Shown piece by piece: positions 32,230 to 42,803 of a stretch of 64,000 bases of DNA. Within the stretch, counting starts at the first letter, position 1. The number at the start of each line of letters is the position of its first letter. The stretch comes from Dipodascopsis uninucleata var. uninucleata. Lineage: Eukaryota; Ascomycota; Lipomycetes; Lipomycetales; Lipomycetaceae. Under the pieces are notes generated by a model. That model had not been told where the DNA came from. It worked only from the letters and a program-made list of their open reading frames with translations, and made no database searches. Made by a program: the position numbers and the translations under genes. Location of the stretch: positions 62,001 through 126,000 of the forward strand of contig JAJLTO010000007.1 of the NCBI GenBank assembly GCA_030568195.1, written 5' to 3'.

Positions 32230-34493
32230 TTACCTTCCAATTGTCCTTAATGGCAGTCGATGAGCGTGTTCTCTGACTCGCGGAGAATAATGTCGTTCCA
32301 GTAAAAATGTTTCATATATGGTCGCTGCCGCAGGATTGCTGAGCTCCGGCTCGTCAACGTCAGCCTTGTAGACACCATTCATAACACGATCATCTGTAGA
32401 AAATAATGCTGCCAATGCACCGCTTGCTTCTTTGCCATCTCCATGCGCAGCTGCTCTTCCGGAATACCGCACACATAAATTCTCTAGTATCTTTAAGGCT
32501 GCAAAACAAGACTTATCAGGCAGATGCAGTGAGGTCATGCAAAGTCTTTTCGCGAAGGCCACCATCCTCAGATTGTTATTCGTGCCAGTACCAAAAGACA
32601 CTGTTTTATAATGCTTATTAAAGAAAATAGCATCGAAAGCTTTAATAACCATCTCCATCTCAGTAGATAGATTTACCTTCTCTTCTATTCGTCTACTCTC
32701 GAGGTCGGACTGTCTTGCTAAAGGATCATCTAACCGAAGTGTCTTAGATGACAGTTCTAAGTTAGGACTCTGCGAAAGCGGAATTAATAATGCATAAAGA
32801 TGAGTGATAAAAAAACTCAGGTCTAAGCCAATACTTTCACCTGCTTGGCCAGAAAGCAATGCAAAGGCAGTAACAATACAGAGTAATGCTTCACGTATTG
32901 CCTTTGGATTTATAACAAGTTCGCCGTTTGCAGTTTTATTCAATTGCCTGTCTCGTATCAGCTCCTTGAGAACTTCCAGCAGGTCACCGAAGAGATCAGA
33001 ATTGATCAAGTGGGCAAATTTAGCAAGGCCCTCTAACGCTGCACCCATTAACTGCTTGACTTGACCTTTCAAGATCCAGATGTAGGTTGAAAATACAATT
33101 TTTAATGTTTCCGACTGGAATTTCTCGGTCTCCTCCTGAGATACAGCTTGCTCAGCTCGTCTCATCTCTTCATCAATTTCCTTAAGTTCTTTCGCTCTTT
33201 TCTTTTCTTTTTTGGTTCTATGTAATCTGTCCTTTTTCTTTAACTTAAGCTTTACTTCTCTCTTACTCTCTATCTTTTGAAACTCCAGAGCATCTAGCTC
33301 GATAAGGAGTTTTATGTGCAAAAATATATTTAGAACTTCTTCCTCCACCTTGTACTTTCGTGATTTCATCATTTTGGTTATGCATTGAACTGTATCTAAA
33401 GTGACCGAACCTTCCATGTCATCTTGTACCAGCTCTATGAGAGTATGTGTACAAAGATCAAATTTTGCGTCATCAGGACTTTGACCCACTTGTTCTTTCT
33501 CTATAATCATAGGCATATGTCGCTTCCTTGATAGTCTCTGTATTACAATATTAAGAAGATCTGTCCTAAAATTGAAATGAGACACAGAAGTGAGAAGTCC
33601 ACATGCGCACGACAGCGCAGTAATACCCAATTTGTATTTGTCAGAGTTGGTGTCAGCTTTGAACATCGCCTGAACATACATATTTAAGCTCTCTATATAC
33701 TGCTTGTAGCCAGATACAAGACTTTGTTCAAAATGTCTTAGTTTCTTGACTTCTTTTGATACCTTAGCCACCCTTTCGACATCCGTGAGAGGTCGGATAC
33801 GATAGCCGGGAATAGTATTCTTGTATACCATAAGCTCCGTAGCAATAGCAAGCATTTTAATACGAGCAAGCTTGTTGCTGTGATATTCTAATAGTTGTTT
33901 GAGATTACCAATCTACATGTCATCAAAAACAGAATATTAGCCTAACTCTGGAAATTCAAGCATACTGAAAATAAGCTACTTACATTTTCCTCCGGATCTT
34001 CTATCAATTCGTTTGCAAGTTTGGACAGTCCCTCTTTTGCCAAACGAATTCTATCCTTTTCTGGTAGCTCTGAGTCCTCATTCTCATTCTCATTCTCATT
34101 CTCATTTTCAGTTCCATCATAGTCATCAGTATTCACTTCTGAGTCTTCTAGTGTTCGCTTCTTTGAATTCGTAGGTTTGGCAACTACTACTCTTTTTACC
34201 TTTCCATCTGCTGTTTTGATCGGTAACTTCTCCACTACATCGCCGTTGCCCTCATCTTCCACACCTTTCCAGGTTCTGTGCATTCTTTCATATTCGTACT
34301 CCTCACTTTCTGATCCTTCATCAGGACCAGTGAGAGAGTCTATACTCTCATCGTCCGAATTGCTATACTCACTATTAGTACTGGCCGAGAACTTGAATTC
34401 TGGATCTTGGGCAACTTGTGTGACTCGTTGTCTCTTATTAGACCGTATACTACTTGTTAATAGTTTCCCTGTCTTAGAAACTTTCTTGGCCAT
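32230..34493 (-). CDS. NOC3: Nucleolar complex protein 3
   Basis: Two exons (34493-33984, 33912-32230; 71-nt intron) encode 730 residues. Noc3 pairs with Noc2 in 60S pre-ribosome maturation and export and has been linked to pre-replication complexes. The first exon is acidic with a nuclear Lys/Arg-rich start (MAKKVSKTGKLL) and an Glu-Asn repeat. The NOC3 domain begins RIRPLTDVERVAKVSKEVKKL, and the CBF/Noc C-terminal domain contains FKADTNSDKYKLGITALSCACGLL and, near the end, LERHYSPRVREHAHRLP. An in-frame ATG at 34604 would add 37 residues of unlikely composition, so ATG 34493 is preferred. Confidence 0.92.
34079..34107. repeat. Hexanucleotide repeat inside NOC3
   Basis: About four to five tandem copies of the unit TCTCAT (plus strand) encode an Asn-Glu dipeptide run in the acidic part of Noc3. 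The unit is a multiple of three, so length changes keep the frame. Confidence 0.7.
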
Positions 34494-34678
34494 CTTAACG
34501 AAAGCAGACCTATATTTAAGATAAATCTTTGTTCTAGTCCAGTATGAAAGAAGAATTCGATGAAATTTTTTTATTAAAAAATTATTTAGTTCCTCAACTC
34601 CCATTAAAGTCCCAATTTATTGTTGGATAGACTTTTAAGCTTCCACTCGGTCACGTAGCTAGCAGCACGCATCTTTTT
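34494..34678. promoter_or_regulatory. Divergent promoter NOC3 / POLI
   Basis: 185 bp between head-to-head starts (NOC3 at 34493, POLI at 34679). A T-tract at 34566-34585 is the only notable feature. Confidence 0.4.
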
Positions 34679-36452
34679 ATGGAATCTATCATAATTGCTT
34701 TGGATTGGGACGCATTCTACTGCTCGGTAAGTGTAAGAAGCTGTTATCTAATAGATAGGTGTATCTAACTAATGTAATCTATTTTGGTAGGTAGAAGAGC
34801 ACTTCAATCCAAGTCTTCGAAACGTCCCATTTGGAGTAAAGCAAAAGAGCATCATATGCACCAGCAACTATGTCGCACGCTCTCTTGGAGTACAAAAGCT
34901 ATCAAGAATCACCGATGCACTGAAAATATGTCCCGATATGATTCTTGTCAATGGGGAGGTGTGTAGGTACTAATCATGGAGGAAATTATACGTAATTATC
35001 ATCATCTAGAGTTACTGACGCATTTTCTGAACAAATTAACAATAGGATCTATCGCGGTATAGAGATGTATCCAAATACCTCTGGAAGCTAGTCAGAGATA
35101 TTGTTTGGGAGGGCCGAGTAGAAAGGCTAGGCTTTGATGAATTGTTCTTAGATGTTACGGCAATGGTGGACTATAACATAAATCTCTTTGCCGATGAGGG
35201 CATTCTTGATGACCTTGAGCGACGAGATCCAAATTCATTCGTATTCTTCAGATTGAACAAAATAGACCAAAAGCAAGGTTTCTATTGTCAGTTAAGTCAG
35301 ATAGCTGGACATTATGCTGTGGATAATGCCCTGTTAGACCCTGTAAGTCCCGAGTATATACGATTACTATTAGGCTCTCATCTTTGTAAGCATATAAGAG
35401 ACGTTATATACAAGACAACAGGGTACACATCAAGTGGAGGAGTATCGGTCAATAAAGCTCTCGCAAAAATGGCAGGCGCACAATATAAACCAAACCAGCA
35501 ATGTAGTTTGCTTTTTAAAGATGCACAGTCGTTCTTAGATCCTCTTGATATCAGAAAGATACCTGGTATTGGGAGTAAGATCAATGAGATTCTACTGCAG
35601 AAGATATATGGAACAGATGTAAATGCTACGAAAAATGATTCATCTATTCATGCTATACGATTTCTTTGCAACAATAACGTTCTCATTGGCTTATTTGGTG
35701 AAAGGACAGGTGAACGAATATGGAGCTTGCTGCACGGTATCGATACAACAAAACTGAGACCGGCAATTGATGTACCAACCCAGATTTCGATAGAAGATAC
35801 GTATAAGAGCCTGGAATCACGTCATGATGTTCAAAAGGAGATACGGAAACTTACGCATTCGCTTATGAAGCGGGTATATTTGGATTTGAAAGACGAGACA
35901 GGAAATTGGATAGGTATACCACATCAGGTTCGATTCATTTTAAATCAGCGAACAAGAAGTCGAGGTCTGCGAGAATCGAAGACTGGGCCTGCTCCCTCTA
36001 TTATATTTTCAGATTCTAAGACGCTAAGTGAAATAGTAGATGTCTTATTAACACAGACGTTTATGCCCATGTTTAATCGACTGCTCGGATCTCAGCGTGA
36101 ATTTGATATAGCTTTACTCAATGTTGCGGTTGTCGGTATTCAACCGGTAGATATCCGAAACTCGAGTATGATGCAGTTTTTTACGAAGAAGAACACCCAT
36201 AGCACTTCTACAAACATTGCAGGTCATTTCGCAATAACTGAAGAGTCGGCAAGAGATAATTACGATGTTTCAAGTGAATCTTCGGCTAACCATTGTGGCA
36301 CTAACGATGGTTATGACAATGACGATGATGATGGTAAAGAGAACGATGAGATCGATTTTTTGACTACCAACGCCGAAAAATGTCAATTTTGTCAAAGATG
36401 TATATTTCCTTTTGCATTAGAAGCTCATTTGAGATATCATGAGTATTCGTAG
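34679..36452 (+). CDS. POLI: Y-family DNA polymerase iota
   Basis: Three exons (34679-34726, 34791-34958, 35046-36452) encode 540 residues. Translesion polymerase: the palm motifs ALDWDAFYCSVE (metal-binding Asp9) and VERLGFDELFLDVT (Asp103, Glu104) are intact. Pol iota, rather than Pol eta or Rev1, is indicated by CTSNYVARSLGVQKL, NGEDLSRYRDVS, the long insert before LLLGSHLCKHIRDVIY, and KPNQQCSLLF. Helix-hairpin-helix KIPGIGSKINEIL and a little-finger domain follow. The tail carries a PIP-like SSMMQFFTKK and a C-terminal zinc finger, Cys518-x2-Cys521-x11-His533-x3-His537, matching the Pol eta UBZ. Introns are phase 0. Baker's yeast lacks this gene. Confidence 0.93.
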
Positions 36453-36752
36453 GACGTATAATTTCTGTATTTGTACGTCATTCTTAGTTTTGAGAGAGTG
36501 TTTTGTCATTCTTGGGTTAGGTTAATATAATTTATAAAAGTTTGTGACTCCATTTTCACAAAGCGCTTTTCACCTGAACTTTAGGAATAAAGCTCGCAGG
36601 TCCGAAAATCCTGCCGCTGAGAACACTAAGATAGCACTTCTGTATGAGATTACTAGTTGTTTTAAATAGAAGCTGATCAAGAGGACTCCGATACATCAGA
36701 TTGTGTCGGTCGTTAGCAAAGGCACTAAAAGGAGAATAGACCCATCGCCAGT
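36453..36752. other. Intergenic, POLI to LSM1
   Basis: 300 bp between tandem genes. GGGTTAGGTTAAT at about 36514 is a weak telomere-like match. No gene was seen. Confidence 0.4.
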
Positions 36753-37419
36753 ATGGATAGCATTAGTAGTTCTGCAGATCCTGGGTTGCTGCCGTCAATT
36801 ATTTTTACTACTGCAGCTCAACTGGTAGATTGTGTTGATAGTACGTACTAGTGGATATATTTATTTTGAAATAGCGATGCATTAGACTTACCTGATGTTT
36901 CCATAGAAAAATTGATTGTAGTGCTTCGAGATGGTCGAAAACTTATTGGTATCCTACGATCATTTGATCAATATGGTAAGATTCAGACATGTTTGAATAA
37001 TAATTTAGTTTCCTGCAAAGTAGTCATATAGAGGAGCATTTGAATTTAACGCTTTACTGTCTCAATGTTTAGCCAACCTTGTTCTACAAGACACAGTTGA
37101 AAGAATTACAGTTGATGCTATGTATAGTGACATTCCTCGAGGTGTCTATATAATCAGAGGAGAAAATGTGGTCTTGGTAGGAGAAATTGTAAGTCAGGTG
37201 CTGTTTTTAAGAAATTGGCTTATACTGACAAGGACTAATATATTGGTAAAGGACCCTGAGAAAGAGAATGAACAACATATGAAAGAAGTCACACTCGACG
37301 AGATATATGCAGCACAGCAAGAGGAAATAGAAGCTCGAAAGATGAAGGAAATGAACAAAAATATCAAGCTTATGGATATAGGATTTTCGATAGATGGTCA
37401 ACAGGAGGACATGTATTAG
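36753..37419 (+). CDS. LSM1: Sm-like protein Lsm1
   Basis: Four exons (36753-36840, 36907-36975, 37073-37188, 37252-37419) encode 146 residues. Lsm1 defines the cytoplasmic Lsm1-7 ring that binds oligoadenylated mRNA 3' ends and activates decapping in P-bodies. The Sm1 motif [32 protein letters not shown] is restored piecewise across two junctions, and Sm2 is RGVYIIRGENVVLVGEI. The C-terminal helix (EVTLDEIYAAQQEEIEARK) is Lsm1-specific. All junctions keep frame. Confidence 0.94.
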
Positions 37420-37853
37420 ATTATCAGAACCCTCTACAATCTAGATAGATATGTATGTGTGTATCTCGCTTTGTGTTTAAGTGACGAAGTGATGATTATC
37501 ATATGAGATATTATTACTTTTCGTTTGTTATAAACGATATATGTACAATATTGTCTCTTTCTCTTTTTGTTACAGTAATGCAAATCTACAAGTATGTGGA
37601 TAATCATTTAAAAGCTATAAGTGATAGGGACCGGTGTTAACAACAGATCGATGGCAATCTATCCTGGTGCGCCTTGCACTTCACTATCGATGCAAGAGAA
37701 GTTAGCAAAATATGTAAACAAGTATGGAACCAATTATAACTATCTATAACAATCGAAACAAGCCAAAACGAGCTGAGACAACAGCCAAATTTATAAATAG
37801 CAAATTTCACCTTTACTAGTTCAGCATGATATTTCATATATGCTGAACCCTCG
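37420..37853. other. Convergent intergenic, LSM1 / NRK1
   Basis: 434 bp between convergent stops. AT-rich 3' sequence, with ATAGATATGTATGTGTGTATC near 37445. No gene or RNA was recognised. Confidence 0.45.
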
Positions 37854-38790
37854 TTATTTAGTCCGAGCTCCAAAGGTACATAAAAATTTATTCAGAGCCC
37901 ATTCAAGTATATCTTTCATATGCATATCCAAGGATGACACAGTATTGATCCCATTACTGATTGCTAGTTCATTAAGCTCTCCATTCACATCCCCATTATT
38001 GAATAAATGTTTATGGCTCTGGACATAGCCTGGCCAGACAATCGTATCAAAGTATCCCGGTGGATCTCGCCAGAATCCTAAATAATAGAAGTCAGTAAAG
38101 TATGCCATAAGTAATATACCCCAGATTCTGTTATATATTGCTCATTGAATACGTACCTTCCAGTGTAGCATATCCATTACGTGCTTCACGTCGAGCTTTC
38201 ATCTTCTCATATTTTCCTCGAAGAAGGATCCTCATATCGAATTTACTAAGTAATTGGTCATCATTATAGAGCATAAATCCGTCGACAATACACATTTCGG
38301 TGTCATCAAAATTCGAGTCTTGTTCACCAAATATTCGCCTCTTAACTTCTCTAGCTTCTTCTACCGTTACGGGTGGCTCTCCGGTAAAGTTTTGGTCTTC
38401 TTTTGATACGAATCCTTCTGGCAGATGATGTGTTTCCTTTATATAGTCAATTACTTGATTTAGAGCAGCAAAGTCGATAGCCTCTGGAGAGTCCCAGTCT
38501 TCCAGACCATCTTTCACGGGAATCTCGGCCTCAGGCTAAAGAAAGAAAGACAAAATCAATTCAGTTCACATCTCGCTATTAAATATTTGCATACCTTAAA
38601 AAAGTCGTCTTCATATAAGATAAAGGCCTTGGGAAAAAGCGCTGTGAATAACCTTGCAAGCGTCTGTGTCACAGTTAGCATTAATTCACTGGTAATCACA
38701 CCGACAAGATGTATCAAAAGGATAACAAACACTTTTTCCCGAGCTCGATGGGCCGCTAATACCAATTATAAGTATTTTTTTGTTTGACAT
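37854..38790 (-). CDS. NRK1: Nicotinamide riboside kinase
   Basis: Four exons (38790-38731, 38663-38595, 38535-38157, 38077-37854) encode 243 residues. Nrk1 phosphorylates nicotinamide riboside to NMN for NAD salvage. The Walker A motif GISGPSSSGKS ends exon 1 and continues with TLARLF in exon 2, so the P-loop is split by a phase-0 intron. DDFFKPEAEIPVKDGLEDWDSPEAIDF (in segments) is the family signature for the metal and nucleoside site. VDGFMLYND gives the Walker B-like strand, and WRDPPGYFDTIVWPGYVQSHKHLF lies in the last exon. All junctions restore conserved sequence. Confidence 0.92.
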
Positions 38791-39416
38791 CGAACTGGAG
38801 TCGACTACAGACGTGTTACTGATCAACTGACTGAGCACTTGATCAAATACTTAGCGGTGAACACTGTTTAAGATAAGCCTCGTAGTAAAAAATTGAGCTT
38901 GTGCGGCGCCTTTTCTTCCTGTTCTGAGGTATTTTTTGTTTCGTCAATGACAACTAATTCTACGGAGATAGAAAAAAGTATTAGCAGATTCCAGGAGAGT
39001 TCTTGTTATGTGCACAATGTTAAGTAAATCTTAATAGATTAACAACCATGTCCAGCTATTCTTAACGATTGGCATAGAAATAAGAAAACAAGCGGTCTTA
39101 TTAGTCAAATTAGGGCCTCGGAGGCTATAGATATACTGACGGAATATCTTTACCAAATGGATAACTGTTTAGTTTCTAATGTTACACAGTTGAAAACATA
39201 TAAATACAAGAAAAATCATTGAGAAGTGACATAAAAATTTTTGAGTCAGATCTTGAGCTTGTCAGTATGATAACATATATCCATTATTTATCTGTATATA
39301 TCTCTATCAAAGTATATGTATATGACCCACAAGAGACATCTATGACTGTTTATTCCCCGGTATTCTCAGGTATAATGATTTAAATAATATTTACAACACG
39401 ATATAATTAGAGGGTA
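38791..39416. other. Intergenic, NRK1 promoter and tubulin 3' region
   Basis: 626 bp without a recognised gene. It holds the NRK1 promoter and the tubulin 3' region. AT-rich runs only; no motif assigned. Confidence 0.45.
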
Positions 39417-41220
39417 TCAAAAAGAATCATCTAGATCATCACTGAAGTCCCCACAATCTTCTCCAATCATTTCGTACTATATTTAGATGTTAGGATATAT
39501 ATATTCTTGAATTAAGAGCAAAACGAGTTTTAGAACTTACATCCTTTTCTAGTACCGCCAAGTTCTCCCTAGCTTCCTCAAACTCACCTTCCTCCATTCC
39601 TTCACCAACAAACCAGTGGAGAAATGCTCGCTTAGAAAACATCAGGTCAAATTTATGATCTAATCTTTCCCAAGCTTGAGCAATAGCCGTCGTATTAGCA
39701 AGCATGGTGCAGGAACGAGTTATTGGTCCCAGATCGCTGTCAGGAACAACAACGGGCTTCTGGTAAGTGATACCAATCTTGAATCCGGTAGGGCACCAGT
39801 CTACGAATCTAATTGCTCCTCGACCACGAAGTGTAGCAATCGCATTATTGCACTCACTAGTACTTACGTCTCCACGGTACAGCATAGCGACTGCCATGTA
39901 CTTTCCATTCTTTGAATCGCATTTGACCATTTGATTTTTAGGATCAAGACCTATAGCCACTGGTAAGTATTATATTGGAATAACGAAGTGCATCATCTTA
40001 ATAAGCTTACACTGACTAGTGAGATCATTAACTCGAAACATCTCATGCTGGACAAAGTCTCTAGGACAAAGTGGTGAAATAGAAACCAATGGGTAATGGA
40101 TTCGAGGATATGGAACAAGATTTGTTTGGAATTCGCTCAAATCAACATTAAGCATACCATCAAACCGAAGAGATGTGGTTATCGAAGAAATTACCTGAGC
40201 AACGACTCTGTTGAGATTTTGATATGACGGTCGTGAAATGTCAAGATTTCGACGGCAGGTATCGTAAATTGCTTCATTATCCACCAAAAATGTACAATCT
40301 ACATTATCCATGGTACTGCAAAGCTATTAGAATCTGTGTATAGTCATAAAGGGCATATTATGACATACTTATTTGCAACTAGTATTGAGTTATAGGGCTC
40401 CACAACAGAACTTGATAGCTGGGAAGCTGGATACACCGCGAACTCAAGTTTAGACTTCTTGACAAATTCAGATGAAAGATTATCGAGCAAAAGGGAAGCG
40501 AATCCAGAGCCAGTGCCACCGCCGAATGAGTGGAAAGCAAGAAACCCCTGTAATCTATCACAATTTTCTTATAATAGCAAAAACTTGATTAGCAGCTCTA
40601 TATAACATACATATATTTGATCTATGAGCAGTACGACTCACCTGTTACTCTCCTAATACGTTCAACAACATTGTCTATCATTTCCCGTCCAATGGTAAAG
40701 CGCCCTCTAGCATCTTCTAACTATTAGCGTGGCCAACATAACTTGAGTCTCTTCAGATAATGGTAATTTACAGTTACTTGCTGCATCTTCAGTTCCGCTG
40801 ATAAGCTGTTCAGGGTGGAATAGCGACCTGTACGGCCCTGTACGTATATCATCAATAGTCTAGGAGCATAATAATGTAAGCCAGCTTTCTAGTTATTGAA
40901 GAATATTACACTTACTCCGCAGTCAAGGTCTACATAAGTAGCTCTTGGAACATATTTTCCATGTTCTGTCTCCGAAAAGAAAGAGTCCAGCCCTGTAGTG
41001 GGAGTTACTCCTTCGCGGAGATATCCATTCCCTTCTAATTCGTGCTCCTGCAAATAAAGCTCCCAGGCAGCGTTACCAAGCTGTACACCTGCCTAGAGAT
41101 AAGTTAGTAAAAGCTCTAACGCGTCTCAGATTAGCCTCAGAGACGGTTAACTAGGCAATGGTCCTTCTATTAATCTTCATATACCTGGCCAATGTGAACC
41201 TGTACAACTTCCCCGCGCAT
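39417..41220 (-). CDS. TUB1: Alpha-tubulin
   Basis: Eight exons (41220-41185, 41092-40916, 40859-40772, 40713-40642, 40567-40369, 40315-40011, 39959-39541, 39476-39417) encode 451 residues. It forms the microtubule heterodimer with beta-tubulin. Seen: GTP-binding [23 protein letters not shown] at the start, [30 protein letters not shown] and [15 protein letters not shown]-like [15 protein letters not shown]. The catalytic Glu-containing loop ([18 protein letters not shown]) is present. Exon 5 must use a TATAAG acceptor to keep frame and length. The first exon codes only 12 residues. The tail [13 protein letters not shown] is short and ends in Phe rather than the usual EEY/EEF. Confidence 0.94.
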
Positions 41221-41650
41221 TTTACAAAAACTGACTATAATTTGTAAACGTTTTACTAATATAGTGGTGGAAACAGGCTGTTATTAAGTGAGAAATCAAA
41301 AAGTCTGCGAGAACAATATGAAATGAAAGAGTGAAGTAGTCGCGTTTGATCTCGAGACCAATAAAGAGTAAACAAATGACGACATTACACATGAAATTAT
41401 CGGATTAGGGTTAGTCTCATATTATATGTGGCGATTGGGGCATAAGTGAATCGATGTAGGGTTGAATAATTTTCGATCACATGAAATTCAGCTTCCGGAA
41501 CTAAAACCTGCTACGAATAAGTTCATGAGAGCACTATTTCCCCAGCTTTCCATCCTCGGATGATATTATATATTTTACTCTCACCATTACATGCTATTTC
41601 ATAGAATCTTTCTCTTAGAATTACTATCCGAATAGAGCAGCACATTAAGA
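41221..41650. promoter_or_regulatory. Divergent promoter TUB1 / PXMP4
   Basis: 430 bp between head-to-head starts. It contains ATTAGGGTTAG at 41404-41414, a telomere-repeat-like site of the kind bound by Tbf1/Teb1 factors in fungi, and an exact 11-bp direct repeat CACATGAAATT at 41388-41398 and 41478-41488. Roles are inferred. Confidence 0.45.
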
Positions 41651-42494
41651 ATGAATTCGACTTTACAAAAGCTTGATAAAATAGTTCTCGATCCGAGGTA
41701 CCATGATGTTCTTGAAATTGTTAAAGGTGTTCGAAACGGTGGGTGACTTTTAGTAGCTCGGCGGAGGCAACAGCCATAGGTCAAGATTTCTGACTAACAG
41801 ATACCTTTATTATTTATAGGTGCGGTATACGGAGGCAAGGTTAGACTCTGCCATGCCCTTGTCATGACTATTCTATTTCGACATGGACGGTGAGTATGAG
41901 CGAACAAAGTATACCAATCGACTCCTAGAAGCACAACTGACGATAGTACAGAATACAAGATAAAGCTAAGTTCGTTCTAAAAGCTACTAAAGAGCATGCA
42001 ATGAACTTGGCTTCGTACGTTGCCATATACAAGACTACATTATACATGCTGAAGAAACGAAATGGAAAGTCAAGTGACATAGACACACTTCTAGCAGGAC
42101 TATTAGGAGGCTATGTGATCTTTGGACGCGGAGGAGGCTCTGCAATCAACCAGCAGGTATGAGACATAAATAATAACTATTTTGCACGACAATATAGTAT
42201 ACTGAACTTTACTTACTCTTCCGTTATCTGTAGATTGTCCTTTACGTATTTTCGCGTGTTGTTCTGGGATTGTCAAAGCTCTCCCTTAAGAAGAGCTTGA
42301 TCACTTTTAAAGACAAGGCACATGCAGACAAAGTTTGGTCCATTTTCGCCAGTGTATGCTGGGGCCTCGTTATGTATATGTTCCGAACTGATCCAGACTG
42401 TCTTCAACCTAGTCTAAAGTCCAGCATGGACTATCTATATATGGATTCGAATAGCTGGAGCGGACTGAGGACTCTGCTCTGGCATAACAAGTAA
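41651..42494 (+). CDS. PXMP4: Peroxisomal membrane protein PXMP4/PMP24
   Basis: Four exons (41651-41738, 41820-41889, 41952-42156, 42234-42494) encode 207 residues of the Tim17/PMP24 family. Segments diagnostic for PXMP4 are VRNGAVYGGKVRLCHALVMTILFR across the first junction, LAGLLGGYVIFGRGGGSAINQQIVLYVFSRVV across the third, CWGLVMYMFRTDPDCLQPSLKSSMDYLYMDSN (in part) near the end. The family sits in the peroxisomal membrane; its transport role is unclear. Several Gly-rich membrane helices are visible. Saccharomyces lacks this gene, filamentous ascomycetes often have it. Confidence 0.9.
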
Positions 42495-42803
42495 ATAGTT
42501 AATATTAAGAAGCATAAATTAAAAGAGCTGTTAGTTAATCTGTAAAGTATTCCAAGTCTGATCTGACCAGTGTAGCTCATATTGAGAACAAATATATAGT
42601 TTGATCTTTCCATTCGAAAACTCATCTTTAGTATTTGGACGGCTTGGGTAACATTTAATGTATGAATGTGTGACTTGGGATTAAAAGTAACTCACATTTG
42701 TGATCATAACTACCGCCATCGCTAACTCATATTTCGATGTATTTCCGCATTATTACAGAGTCCTCTATCTCAGCTGGTGTTCACCATATCACGAGGATAC
42801 AAC
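42495..42803. other. Intergenic, PXMP4 to ATG22
   Basis: 309 bp between tandem genes, the 3' end of PXMP4 and the promoter of ATG22. The reading frame upstream of the ATG22 start reaches only a GTG at 42777. Nothing else was noted. Confidence 0.4.

Noticed and set aside
34494-34604. NOC3 start at the upstream ATG 34604
   Set aside because: It would add 37 residues of unlikely composition; ATG 34493 gives a typical Lys-rich nuclear start.
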